DNA of 64,000 nt, taken from assembly GCA_900465665.1 (NCBI GenBank), contig UBJO01000033.1, forward strand, positions 43,778 to 107,777, read 5' to 3'. Shown piece after piece: positions 34,939 through 43,942 of this stretch (positions are counted from its first letter, which is position 1; every line of letters starts with the position of its first letter). Both the position numbers and the translations under genes were made by a program. Source of the stretch: Hyphomicrobiales bacterium (lineage in GTDB: Bacteria; Pseudomonadota; Alphaproteobacteria; Rhizobiales; Rhizobiaceae). The notes under the pieces were generated by a model. The model did no database searches. It was not told the origin of the DNA and worked only from the letters and a program-made list of their open reading frames with translations.

Positions 34939-36585
34939 TTATTCGGCGGCGTCGCGCAGGCGGCTTTCGATCAGCAGGCCGCTTTCATCCAGGATCGGAT
35001 GCGCGACCGAGACGATGTGGGCGTTGATGCGCTTCAGGTCGCGCAGCATGTCGAGATGCAGCGAGCTCGTCTGCAGGCTGTCGGCGCGGCCGTCGCGCAG
35101 GCGTTCCAGATGGCGCTCGGAGGATTGCTTCTCCATGCGGCGCACTTCCACCTTCACTTCCATCAGCTGACGAGCGAGATTGAAATCGCGGGTGACGAAG
35201 ATCGTCTGGGCGATGCGGAGATTCTCCAGCGTCAGGTGGAAGAGCTTGCTCAGCTCCTCGTAGCCGTCCTCGGAGAATTTCAGGCCGAGCGAGACCTTCT
35301 TGGCGACCTGCGGCAGCAGGCCCTTTTCGATGATGTCGCCGATATGCTCGAGATTGATGGCGTAGTCGATGATGACGATGGAGCGGCGTCCGTCCTCTTC
35401 GCTGAGGTTGCCACGGCCGAGCTTGGAGAGGTAGATCTTCACTTCCTGCTGCAGGCTGTCGACGCGCTTTTCGAGGCTCGCGATTTCGGTCAGTTTCGAC
35501 ATGTTGTTGCGCTCGAAGGCGTCGGCTGCGCGCTGCAGCATGCGCTCGATCAGGTCGCCGACGCCAAGCACTTCACGGGTGGCGCTGGCGAGCGCCACGA
35601 CCGGCGTCGAGAGTTCCTGCGGATCGAGATAGCGCGGGGCGTTGTCGGCCTGCTCGTCCTCGGGGACGAGCTTCAGCATCAGGCGCGACAGCAGGCGCGA
35701 GAAGGGCCAGGCGAGAGCCGCGAGCAGGAGATTGAAGCCGAGATGGGCGTCGACCGGCAGCTTGGCTGGCGACAGCGGCAGGGTCTCCAGGAGATCGGCA
35801 CCGAAGCCGGCGAGCGGCAGCGCGATCAGGCAGCCGATGGCGCGCACGATGAGATTGCCGAGCGTGACGCGCTTGACTGAGGCCGGGCCTGAAAGCGAGG
35901 CGATGACGGGCGGGATGGCGCCGCCGAGATTGGCGCCCAGCACGAGCACGATCACAAGGCCGGCCGACAGGATGCCTGTCGAGGCCAGCGACAGGATGAG
36001 GACGACGGCGGCGAGGCTGGAAGAGGAGATGAAGGCGATGCAGGCCGAAAAGGCGAGCGCCACCGGCCAGGCATTGTCGAGCAGCCCGATGAAGGCCGAG
36101 AGCGCCGGCGACTGGCGCATCGGTTCGGTGGCGCTGCTCAAGAGGTGAAGCGACAGCAGCATGAGGCCGATGCCGATCAGCGCCTGACCGCCGCCCTGGC
36201 GTGACGTCGAGCCGCCGCGATAGAGCACGATGCCCGCGAGGATGACGAGCGGCGACAGCCATTCGATGCCCGTCGCGACGATCCAGGCGGTGACGGCGGT
36301 GCCGACATTGGCACCCAGAAGCACGATCTGCGCCATGCGCGGCTTGACCAGCTCGCGCTCGACGAAGGAGGCGACCATCAGGGCGGTCGCGGTGGAGCTC
36401 TGCAGCGCAATGGTCGCAACGAAACCGGAGACGAACGAGCGCAGACCGCTCTTGGTGCCGGAGGCAAGCCCGGTCCGCAGCCGCGCGCCGAAAGCGCGCG
36501 ATACGCCATCCTTCACCTGCGACAGGCCGAACAGCAGCAGGGCTACGGCGCCGAACAGGTTGATCATGACGATTGTGGATTCCAT
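34939..36585 (-). CDS. Na/Pi cotransporter family protein with PhoU-like domain
   Basis: A 548-residue inner-membrane protein. The first 310 residues hold two inverted Na/Pi-cotransporter repeats, with the QSSTATALMV motif near 65 and its counterpart ISSSSLAAVVLIL near 185. The C-terminal 200 residues are helical and PhoU-like (LASATREVLGVGDLIERML; IIDYAINLEHIGDIIEKG). It should move phosphate with sodium or regulate phosphate flux. I chose the ATG reading MESTIVMINL; an ATG 12 codons upstream gives a basic extension with no ribosome-binding site. Confidence 0.9.
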   Translation of the reverse strand: MESTIVMINLFGAVALLLFGLSQVKDGVSRAFGARLRTGLASGTKSGLRSFVSGFVATIALQSSTATALMVASFVERELVKPRMAQIVLLGANVGTAVTAWIVATGIEWLSPLVILAGIVLYRGGSTSRQGGGQALIGIGLMLLSLHLLSSATEPMRQSPALSAFIGLLDNAWPVALAFSACIAFISSSSLAAVVLILSLASTGILSAGLVIVLVLGANLGGAIPPVIASLSGPASVKRVTLGNLIVRAIGCLIALPLAGFGADLLETLPLSPAKLPVDAHLGFNLLLAALAWPFSRLLSRLMLKLVPEDEQADNAPRYLDPQELSTPVVALASATREVLGVGDLIERMLQRAADAFERNNMSKLTEIASLEKRVDSLQQEVKIYLSKLGRGNLSEEDGRRSIVIIDYAINLEHIGDIIEKGLLPQVAKKVSLGLKFSEDGYEELSKLFHLTLENLRIAQTIFVTRDFNLARQLMEVKVEVRRMEKQSSERHLERLRDGRADSLQTSSLHLDMLRDLKRINAHIVSVAHPILDESGLLIESRLRDAAE

Positions 36586-36780
36586 GCGGGCTTGTCTTTT
36601 TCTATCTCTTGGCGCCTTCATTGGCGCGTTTTGCGACTCTCTGGTTGCGGCAAATCATTGAAATATCGGCATATCGTCCGATCTTTTGTTTGCCCGGCTA
36701 AAAATTATACGCCTGATCGGCGATTTCACAACGCCGTTCGCGACATTATGCGCCGCTGAACCGGCATTTCCGTGGCAGGG

Positions 36781-37242
36781 TCAGGACCAGACGGTCTGGC
36801 GCATGGCTTCGCCCGTGATCATCGCCGCCGATACCGCGACATTGATGGAGCGCTGGCCCTCGACCATGGGCACGAGGATGCGGGCATCGGCCGTGTCGTG
36901 CACATGATCGGGCACGCCGGCGCTTTCGCGGCCGAAGAGCAGGATGTCGTCGGCGTGGAAGCGGAAATCGGTGTAGCGGCCGGATGCCTTGGTGGAGGCG
37001 AGCACGAGGCGGCGGCCCGTCGTTCTGCGCCAGTCCTCGAACTGTTCGAAATTGACATGGCGGGTGAGGGCGGCGGCGGCGATGTAATCCATGCCGGCGC
37101 GCTTGAGATTGCGGTCAGAGATGTCGAAACCGGCGGGCTCGATGATATCGACGGCAAAGCCGAGGCAGGCGGCGAGCCGCAGGATGGTGCCGGTGTTGCC
37201 AGGAATATCGGGCTGATAGAGTGCTATTCTGAGGTCCGCCAT
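36781..37242 (-). CDS. trmL: tRNA (cytidine/uridine-2'-O-)-methyltransferase
   Basis: A 153-residue SPOUT (trefoil-knot) methyltransferase that 2'-O-methylates the wobble base 34 of certain leucine tRNAs. Features are IALYQPDIPGNTGTILRLAA at the N-terminus, the RAGMDY block, LVLASTKASG, LLFGRESAGVP, and the C-terminal knot MVEGQRSINVAVSAAM. The start MADLRIALYQPDIPGN fits the family length; the frame runs 74 codons further upstream without similarity. It acts as a dimer on tRNA in the cytoplasm. Confidence 0.94.
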   Translation of the reverse strand: MADLRIALYQPDIPGNTGTILRLAACLGFAVDIIEPAGFDISDRNLKRAGMDYIAAAALTRHVNFEQFEDWRRTTGRRLVLASTKASGRYTDFRFHADDILLFGRESAGVPDHVHDTADARILVPMVEGQRSINVAVSAAMITGEAMRQTVWS

Positions 37243-37414
37243 GATCGCCCCGTTTGATCGCTTCTGTCCGGCCTGACCTATTGCAAGTGCGGTTTTGGTG
37301 CAACAGCCTGCTTTTTGGGCGCGAATCTTTGGCTTTCGGCAAGTTTGGGCTGGAAAACCCGTCAATTTCGCGTTATCGGTGCATATCTTCAATCGCCAAC
37401 AAGGGAGCGCCAAG

Positions 37415-37483
37415 ATGAATACATTGCCGTATGTCAGCCTCCCGTCCGCCAACTTGCGGATCATGGCGACCCGACGCTCCTAA
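37415..37483 (+). CDS. Possible 22-residue leader peptide upstream of ABC exporter
   Basis: The frame encodes MNTLPYVSLPSANLRIMATR then RS and stop, preceded by AGGGAG at eight bases. Its last codons (CGA CGC TCC TAA) form the 5' arm and loop of a hairpin with a T-rich tail. GGAGCG in its ribosome-binding site (37404-37409) is complementary to CGCTCC (37475-37480), so pairing of the leader start and the hairpin are mutually exclusive. This resembles ribosome-controlled attenuation; expression is not shown. Confidence 0.45.
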   Translation: MNTLPYVSLPSANLRIMATRRS

Positions 37484-37500
37484 AGCGTCCTTTTCTTTCT
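37473..37500 (+). terminator. Attenuator-like hairpin before the ABC exporter
   Basis: GACGCT and AGCGTC pair around a five-base loop that contains the leader-peptide stop codon, followed by CTTTTCTTTCT. The stem is short, so termination may be partial. Confidence 0.45.
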
Positions 37501-37624
37501 GATTTCCCTTTCGTAATCCATTGCGCGGCCATGTTGGCCTCGTCCCTTGAACGTCCACTGCCCATATAAGCCGTTGCGCGTCTGTGCCGGCGAGGGCAGG
37601 AACGCTGAAGTTCGGAGCATTTTC

Positions 37625-39493
37625 ATGTTTGGCTGGTTTGAACAGCGTCTCAATCCTTTCCCCTCCGAGGAGCCCGGCGTTCCTCCCAAGGGGCTGTTTG
37701 CCTTCTGCTGGCACTACACGAAGCCCGCGGCCCCCTGGCTTGCGGCCATGGCCGTGCTGACGATGCTGATCGCGGTCGGCGAAGTCGCGCTGTTCCAGTT
37801 CCTCGGCAATATCGTCGACTGGCTGACGCATGCCGATCCGAAGACCTTCCTCGAGACCGAAGGCTACAAGCTCTACTGGATGGGCGCGCTGATCCTGATC
37901 GGCCTGCCTCTGGCGGCGGTGGCGGATTCCGTCATCATGCACCAGGTGCTGATCGGCAACTATCCTATGATCGCCCGCTGGCAGATGCACCGTTTCCTGA
38001 TGCGTCACAGCATGACCTTTTTCGCCAATGAGTTCGCCGGACGCGTGGCCACCAAGGTGATGCAGACATCGCTTGCCGTGCGCGAGACGGTGATGAAGAT
38101 CCTCGACGTCTTCGTCTATGTCGTGAGCTACTTCATCTCGATGATCGTGGTCATCGCGGCGGCCGATTGGCGGCTGATGATCCCGATCCTCGCATGGCTC
38201 GGCGTCTATATCGCCATCGTCGCCTACTTCGTACCGCGGCTTCGCAAGATCGCGGCGATGCAGGCCGATGCGCGTTCGCTGATGACCGGCCGCGTCGTCG
38301 ACAGCTACACCAACATCGCAACGGTGAAGCTGTTTTCGCATGCGGGCCGGGAGGAGACCTATGCCAAGGAGGGCATGGACGGCTTCCTGCAGACCGTGCA
38401 CCAGCAGATGCGCAAGGTCACGATGTTCCACGCATCCGTCTATATCAACAACTGCGTGGCGCTGTTCGTGATCTCGGGCCTGTCGATCTGGTTCTGGCTG
38501 AACGGCGGCATCTCGGTCGGTGCGATCGCGATCGCCATCGGTCTTGCCATGCGTGTCAACGGCATGTCGCAGTGGATCATGTGGGAAGTCTCGGCGCTGT
38601 TCGAGAATATCGGCACGGTCTATGACGGCATGGAGATGATGACGAAGGAGCACGACATCACCGACAAGCCTGGCGCTTCGTCTCTGACGGCGAAGAAGGG
38701 CGCGATCCATTACGACCGGATCGGCTTCCACTACGGGAAGGGCAAGGGCATCATCGAAAACCTGTCGCTCGACATCAAGGCGGGCGAGAAGGTGGGTCTG
38801 GTCGGCCGCTCCGGCGCCGGCAAGACGACGCTGATGAACCTGCTGCTGCGCTTCTACGATCTCGAAGGCGGTCGCATCACGATCGACGGTCAGGACATCT
38901 CGCATGTCTCGCAGGAGAGCCTGCGCGAACTGATCGGCGTCGTCACGCAGGACACGTCGCTGCTGCATCGCTCGATCCGCGACAACATCGCCTATGGCCG
39001 TCCGGATGCGACCGACGCGGAGATTATCGAGGCCGCCAAGCGGGCCAATGCCTGGGACTTCGTCGAAGGCCTTGTCGACATGCAGGGGCGCAAGGCGCTT
39101 GATGCGCAGGTCGGCGAGCGCGGCGTGAAGCTGTCTGGCGGCCAGCGCCAGCGTATCGCGATTGCCCGCGTCTTCCTCAAGGACGCGCCGATCCTGGTGC
39201 TCGACGAGGCGACCTCGGCGCTCGATTCCGAGGTCGAGGCCGCGATCCAGGAGAACCTGTTCGCGCTGATGGAGGGCAAGACGGTCATCGCGATTGCCCA
39301 CCGTCTGTCGACGCTGACGGAGATGGACCGGCTGGTTGTGCTCGACAAGGGCAAGATCATCGAGGCCGGTTCGCATGTCGAACTGGTGGGTGAGGGTGGC
39401 GTCTATGCCGATCTCTGGAACCGCCAGTCGGGCGGCTTCCTCGCCGATCACTCGGATGAGGATGGCGTTCAGAAAGAGGCTGCGGCAGAATAA
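37625..39493 (+). CDS. ABC exporter, fused permease-ATPase (first paralogue)
   Basis: A 622-residue MsbA-like half-transporter. Six membrane helices span about 40-340. The ATPase domain has Walker A GRSGAGKTTLMNLL, signature LSGGQRQRIAIARV, Walker B ILVLDEATSALDSE and the switch histidine in IAIAHRLSTL. It should act as a homodimer or with the closely similar protein encoded 2.5 kb downstream, exporting a lipid, peptide or drug. GGAG lies seven bases before the chosen ATG; the frame extends 26 codons upstream into the leader region. Confidence 0.92.
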   Translation: MFGWFEQRLNPFPSEEPGVPPKGLFAFCWHYTKPAAPWLAAMAVLTMLIAVGEVALFQFLGNIVDWLTHADPKTFLETEGYKLYWMGALILIGLPLAAVADSVIMHQVLIGNYPMIARWQMHRFLMRHSMTFFANEFAGRVATKVMQTSLAVRETVMKILDVFVYVVSYFISMIVVIAAADWRLMIPILAWLGVYIAIVAYFVPRLRKIAAMQADARSLMTGRVVDSYTNIATVKLFSHAGREETYAKEGMDGFLQTVHQQMRKVTMFHASVYINNCVALFVISGLSIWFWLNGGISVGAIAIAIGLAMRVNGMSQWIMWEVSALFENIGTVYDGMEMMTKEHDITDKPGASSLTAKKGAIHYDRIGFHYGKGKGIIENLSLDIKAGEKVGLVGRSGAGKTTLMNLLLRFYDLEGGRITIDGQDISHVSQESLRELIGVVTQDTSLLHRSIRDNIAYGRPDATDAEIIEAAKRANAWDFVEGLVDMQGRKALDAQVGERGVKLSGGQRQRIAIARVFLKDAPILVLDEATSALDSEVEAAIQENLFALMEGKTVIAIAHRLSTLTEMDRLVVLDKGKIIEAGSHVELVGEGGVYADLWNRQSGGFLADHSDEDGVQKEAAAE

Positions 39494-39684
39494 CGCATGC
39501 CCCCGCTCCGCCATGCGCGTGGAGCGGGGGAACTTGGCATATATCAATAATAGCGCGGCTTTTCCGCAAGGTCTCGTTGCGGCGATTATAAAAGCGCGCG
39601 TTGGTGGTAAGTTTTTGTTTAGCGGAGACTGGCACAAGGGTTTCATCAACTTAAGCGTTCTTTGAAACTTTTCAGGTGCCCGTG

Positions 39685-41559
39685 ATGAGCTCTCTCAAGA
39701 TCAAGATTCTTCTGCCCGCTCTCTTTGCCTTCATCGTCATCATCCTCGTCGTCCAGGGTGCCGCCGGCATGCGGTCGGTGTGGCAGCTCAACAGCCAGGC
39801 GGAAAGCATCAGCCTGCGGATGGACAAGTCGCTGATGATCGCGGAGATGGAGCGGCGCATGTCCGACGTCCGTCGCCTGTATCTTGCGCTGTCCGCCGCC
39901 CTCAGCGTCGAAGAGCAGACGGCACTGCTTTCGCAGATCAAGACGGCCACCGCGGCCCGCGAAAACGCGGTTGCCACATTCGAAGCCGCGCAATCGGCCG
40001 GCCCGCGGCCGCGGTTCGAGCAGCTCAAGGGCATCATGGCGGATTACGACAAGCTCGGCGAGCAGTTCGCCAGCCTGCTCATCAGCGCACGAAACAGCGA
40101 CGCCAAAGCCGTTATCGAAAAGATGACGCCGATGGGCAACAACGCCGGTGATATCCTGCAGGGGATGATTTCAGACAACCGCGCCGCCGCCGGCACCGAC
40201 AAGAAAGCCGCTGCCGACACCACGCAGGTCGTGACGATCGCAACGATCGCTGGCGTGGCGATTGCTGTTCTGCTCGCGATCGGTGCTGCTGTACTCAGCC
40301 TCGTTCGCGTCACGCGGCCGATCGGGGCGATCACGCAGTCGATGAACGCGCTGGCCGCCGGCGACAACCAGGCCGTCATTCCCTATGCCGGTCGTCGTGA
40401 TGAGATCGGCGAAATGGCGGCCGCGGTTGCCGTCTTCCGCGAGAACGCGCTGGAGCGCGAACGTCTCGAGCATGAAACGGAAGCCAACCGCTCGATGAGC
40501 GAAAGCGAGCGGATCGCGCGCGAGGAGCAGAAGGCGCGCGAGGCGGCCGAAGTGTCGTTCGCGGTCGACAATCTGGCGCGTGGGCTGAAGAGCCTTTCCG
40601 ACGGCGATCTGACCTTCCGCATCGAGCAGAGCTTCGCCGGCCAGCTGGACCAGTTGCGCAGCAACTTCAACGAATCCGTCCATGGCCTGGAGCGTGTGCT
40701 GCGTGTGGTCGGCGAAAACGCCCGCAAGATCGATGCCGGCGCCAACGAGATCCGTGCCGCGGCTGACGATCTCTCGAAGCGCACCGAGCAGCAGGCTGCC
40801 TCGGTCGAGGAGACGGCGTCGTCGCTCGAACAGGTGACGACCGCTGTCCGCGATGCGGCCGCCCGAGCCGGACAGGCAGGGGAACTGGTCGAGACGACCC
40901 GCAGCGGTGCTGAGCGCTCAGGCGCAATCGTTCAGCAGGCGGTGGCGGCCATGGAAGCCATCGAAACCTCCTCGAACGGGATCTCCAACATCATCGGTGT
41001 TATCGACGACATCGCGTTCCAGACCAACCTCTTGGCGCTGAATGCCGGTGTCGAGGCCGCACGTGCCGGTGACGCAGGCAAGGGTTTTGCAGTCGTGGCA
41101 CAGGAAGTGCGCGAACTCGCCCAGCGTTCGGCCAATGCCGCGAAGGAAATCAAGACGCTCATCACCAAATCGGGCGATCAGGTGCGCCAGGGCGTGGAGC
41201 TTGTCGGCGAGACCGGCCGGCAGCTTGCCGTGATCGTCTCTGAGGTCCAGGCGATCAATGGCAATGTGTCGGCGATTGTCAGCACCTCGCGTGAACAGTC
41301 GACCGGTCTCAGCGAGATCAATGTCGCCGTCAACCATATGGATCAGGGCATCCAGAAGAATGCGGCGATGGTCGAGCAGACGACCGCCGCTACCCACAGC
41401 CTGGCACGGGAAGCCGCGGCGTTGATCGAGCTTCTCTCGCAGTTCAGGCTGAGCGAAAGCCAGGCTGCCGCGATGCGCGTCGCTTCGGAGGCGAGCCACC
41501 AGCCGGTTCATTCGCCGGCACGTGCGCTGGGTGCCCGTGTTGCCCGCGCCTATGGCTGA
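39685..41559 (+). CDS. Methyl-accepting chemotaxis protein
   Basis: A 624-residue chemoreceptor. Helix 1 lies at about 9-31, a small periplasmic helical domain at 32-188, helix 2 at about 189-213, HAMP at 214-266, with a second HAMP-like segment around 300-345, and the signalling hairpin beyond. The hairpin tip is [20 protein letters not shown] then [16 protein letters not shown]. The tail ends without a CheR-binding NWETF-type pentapeptide. AGGTG precedes the ATG. The ligand is unknown. Confidence 0.93.
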   Translation: MSSLKIKILLPALFAFIVIILVVQGAAGMRSVWQLNSQAESISLRMDKSLMIAEMERRMSDVRRLYLALSAALSVEEQTALLSQIKTATAARENAVATFEAAQSAGPRPRFEQLKGIMADYDKLGEQFASLLISARNSDAKAVIEKMTPMGNNAGDILQGMISDNRAAAGTDKKAAADTTQVVTIATIAGVAIAVLLAIGAAVLSLVRVTRPIGAITQSMNALAAGDNQAVIPYAGRRDEIGEMAAAVAVFRENALERERLEHETEANRSMSESERIAREEQKAREAAEVSFAVDNLARGLKSLSDGDLTFRIEQSFAGQLDQLRSNFNESVHGLERVLRVVGENARKIDAGANEIRAAADDLSKRTEQQAASVEETASSLEQVTTAVRDAAARAGQAGELVETTRSGAERSGAIVQQAVAAMEAIETSSNGISNIIGVIDDIAFQTNLLALNAGVEAARAGDAGKGFAVVAQEVRELAQRSANAAKEIKTLITKSGDQVRQGVELVGETGRQLAVIVSEVQAINGNVSAIVSTSREQSTGLSEINVAVNHMDQGIQKNAAMVEQTTAATHSLAREAAALIELLSQFRLSESQAAAMRVASEASHQPVHSPARALGARVARAYG

Positions 41560-41583
41560 GAACAGGACATAATGCACAATTGA

Positions 41584-41620
41584 AAACGCCCTCCCTGGGA
41601 TATCGGGAGGGCGTTTTTTT
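41584..41620 (+). terminator. Rho-independent terminator of the chemoreceptor gene
   Basis: AACGCCCTCCC pairs with GGGAGGGCGTT around a nine-base loop and is followed by seven T residues. It is one of the clearest terminators in the window. Confidence 0.9.
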
Positions 41621-41650
41621 ATTTTCTATCAGTCGCTTGGATGTATCTGC

Positions 41651-41893
41651 TCAGTGCCTGTCGGCGCTCAGGCTGTCCGCCCAATCCATGACGCGGTGGC
41701 CCTCGACCGCCATGCTGCTGGCAAAGGCGAGGGTACGCAACGCCATGAGCCGACGCTGCTCTTCATTGTCGATCCAAGCGGCAACGGCTTCCGCCACGAC
41801 CTGGTCGTGCGCTAAGCCGAGCTGCTCTATGACCGCATCGAGTCTTTCCGCCAAAGGCAACGGTATGCTCGACACGAGTGTCCTTTTTTGCAT
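41651..41893 (-). CDS. Ribbon-helix-helix protein, orphan antitoxin-like
   Basis: An 80-residue CopG/ParD-like DNA-binding protein. The RHH fold is visible as the strand LVSSIPLPLAERLDAVIEQL and the helix HDQVVAEAVAAWIDNEEQRR, and the C-terminal GHRVMDWADSL resembles the toxin-binding tails of ParE antitoxins. GGGAGA lies eight bases before the ATG. No toxin gene is adjacent on either side: the neighbours are a chemoreceptor and an ABC exporter. It may be a solitary regulator or a remnant. Confidence 0.75.
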   Translation of the reverse strand: MQKRTLVSSIPLPLAERLDAVIEQLGLAHDQVVAEAVAAWIDNEEQRRLMALRTLAFASSMAVEGHRVMDWADSLSADRH

Positions 41894-42055
41894 TGTGGCC
41901 GTCTCCCGTGAAATCCCATGCTATTCCCACATTGTGGCGGGACATGTCTCATTCAACGACGATGCCGTCGATGTTACCAATCATTACCAAAATATAAGGT
42001 TGGTCCGGCGAACGGATTGCTTTCCCCATCCGGCGGATAAGCCTATATCGCAAAT

Positions 42056-43924
42056 ATGCTGCTAAATCGACTCTTTCGTGCCTTTGAAACCTGGATTGAT
42101 CCCTTCCAACCGCGCGACAACATTCAGCCGCCGCGATCGACGACGGGCTTTATCTGGTTCTATATCGGCCAGGCGAAACTCCCCTTCATCGCCATGCTGG
42201 TTCTCGGCGGCATGTCGGCCGCCATCGAGGCGGCGTTGTTCTGGTTCGTCGGGCGCGTCGTCGATATTCTCGCCAGCATCAAGCCTGACGTCGGCTGGCA
42301 CGGCTTGCTTGCCGCACATGGCTTCGAACTGTTCGGCATGCTCTTCCTCATCGGCCTTGTGCGCTTCATCGTACAGCTGGTGATCGCGCTGGTCGATCAG
42401 CAGGTGATCACACCGGGATTCTACAATCTCGCCCGCTGGCAATCCTACCTCCACGTCTCGCGGCAATCGCTGTCATTCTTCCAGAGCGATTTCTCCGGGC
42501 GGATCGTCACCAAGGTATGGTCGGCGGGGCAGGCGACGGGCGATCTGGTGACATCGCTGATGGAGAGCGTCTGGTTCGTCGGCATCTATGCGGCGACGAC
42601 GCTGGTGCTCGTCGCGCGTCTCGACCTGTCGCTGGCTGTTGTGGTGCTCTGCTGGCTGGTGGCCTTCGGGGTTCTGGCGCGCTACTTCGTGCCGCGCATC
42701 CGCCGTCACTCGCGCGATACGGCCGAATCCGCCTCGATGCTCAACGGGCGCATGGTGGATGCCTACAGCAATATCCAGACGCTGAAGCTTTTTGCCCGCG
42801 ACGAAGAGACCGATCGCTACATGCGGCAGGGCTTCGATACGTTCCAGGCCACCGTGCTGCTCTTCACCCGCTTCATCACCGGCGTGCGCGCCTCCATGGC
42901 GCTGCTTTCGGGCATCATGATCGTCACCATGGCGGGGCTCAGCGTGCATCTGTGGCTGCAGGGGCTGATCAGCTCGGGCGCGGTTGCGTTTTCGCTGGCG
43001 CTGGTGCTCAGGCTGAACTTCCTGCTTGGTCGCCTGATGACGCAGTTCAACGGAATCATGCGCAATCTCGGCACGATCCAGAACTCGGCGGAGCTGATCT
43101 CCAAGCCGCTCGGCCTCGTTGACAAGCCCGATGCGCCGGATCTCGTCATCGCCGAGCCCGGCATCCGTTTCGACGACGTGTCCTTCCACTATGGCAAGGG
43201 CAGCGGCGTGATCGACCATTTCTCGCTGACGATCGCGCCCGGTGAGAAGGTCGGCATTGTGGGGCGCTCTGGTGCCGGCAAGTCGACGCTCGTGAACCTT
43301 CTGCTTCGGCTCTACGATCTTGAAGGTGGGCGTATCCTGATCGACGGGCAGGATATCGCCGGCGTCAGGCAGGAATCGCTGAGGATGCAGATCGGCGTCG
43401 TCAGCCAGGATACGTCGCTGCTGCACCGCTCGGTGCGCGACAACATCCTCTTCGGCCGCCCGGATGCCGGTGAGGCCGGATTGATCGAGGCGGCGCGGCG
43501 GGCCGAGGCGATGGGCTTCATCCAGCGGCTGGAGGACCAGCAGGGGCGCAAGGGGTTCGACGCGCATGTCGGCGAACGCGGCGTCAAGCTTTCGGGCGGG
43601 CAGCGGCAGCGGATCGCGATCGCTCGGGTCATGCTCAAGGACGCGCCGATCCTGGTTCTCGACGAGGCGACCTCGGCACTCGATTCGGAGGTGGAAGAGG
43701 CGATCCAGACGAACCTCAACCGCATCATGGACGGCAAGACGGTTCTGGCAATCGCCCACCGGCTGTCGACGATCGCAGCCCTCGACAGGCTGATCGTCGT
43801 CGACAAGGGGCGGATTATCCAGGAGGGCACGCACGAGGCGCTGCTGCGCGATGGCGGGCTCTATGCGGAACTCTGGGCGCGGCAATCAGGCGGCTTTCTG
43901 GCGGCCGACCTGGAAGAGGTCTAG
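42056..43924 (+). CDS. ABC exporter, fused permease-ATPase (second paralogue)
   Basis: A 622-residue half-transporter of the same length and design as the upstream exporter, with long identical stretches in the ATPase domain. Walker A is GRSGAGKSTLVNLL, signature LSGGQRQRIAIARV, Walker B ILVLDEATSALDSE, H-loop IAIAHRLSTI (reading LAIAHRLSTI). Six helices lie in about 35-330. The pair probably arose by duplication and could form a heterodimer. No leader ORF like that of the first copy was seen. Substrate unknown. Confidence 0.92.
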   Translation: MLLNRLFRAFETWIDPFQPRDNIQPPRSTTGFIWFYIGQAKLPFIAMLVLGGMSAAIEAALFWFVGRVVDILASIKPDVGWHGLLAAHGFELFGMLFLIGLVRFIVQLVIALVDQQVITPGFYNLARWQSYLHVSRQSLSFFQSDFSGRIVTKVWSAGQATGDLVTSLMESVWFVGIYAATTLVLVARLDLSLAVVVLCWLVAFGVLARYFVPRIRRHSRDTAESASMLNGRMVDAYSNIQTLKLFARDEETDRYMRQGFDTFQATVLLFTRFITGVRASMALLSGIMIVTMAGLSVHLWLQGLISSGAVAFSLALVLRLNFLLGRLMTQFNGIMRNLGTIQNSAELISKPLGLVDKPDAPDLVIAEPGIRFDDVSFHYGKGSGVIDHFSLTIAPGEKVGIVGRSGAGKSTLVNLLLRLYDLEGGRILIDGQDIAGVRQESLRMQIGVVSQDTSLLHRSVRDNILFGRPDAGEAGLIEAARRAEAMGFIQRLEDQQGRKGFDAHVGERGVKLSGGQRQRIAIARVMLKDAPILVLDEATSALDSEVEEAIQTNLNRIMDGKTVLAIAHRLSTIAALDRLIVVDKGRIIQEGTHEALLRDGGLYAELWARQSGGFLAADLEEV

Positions 43925-43942
43925 GCGCTCAGGCGGCCGCTA

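Larger units (their letters stand above)
37243..37624. other. Long intergenic leader region before the ABC exporter
   Basis: About 380 bases separate trmL from the divergent exporter. The second half contains a short ORF with a good ribosome-binding site and a hairpin with a T-rich tail, annotated separately. The first part presumably carries the trmL promoter; I could not define either promoter reliably. Confidence 0.5.
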
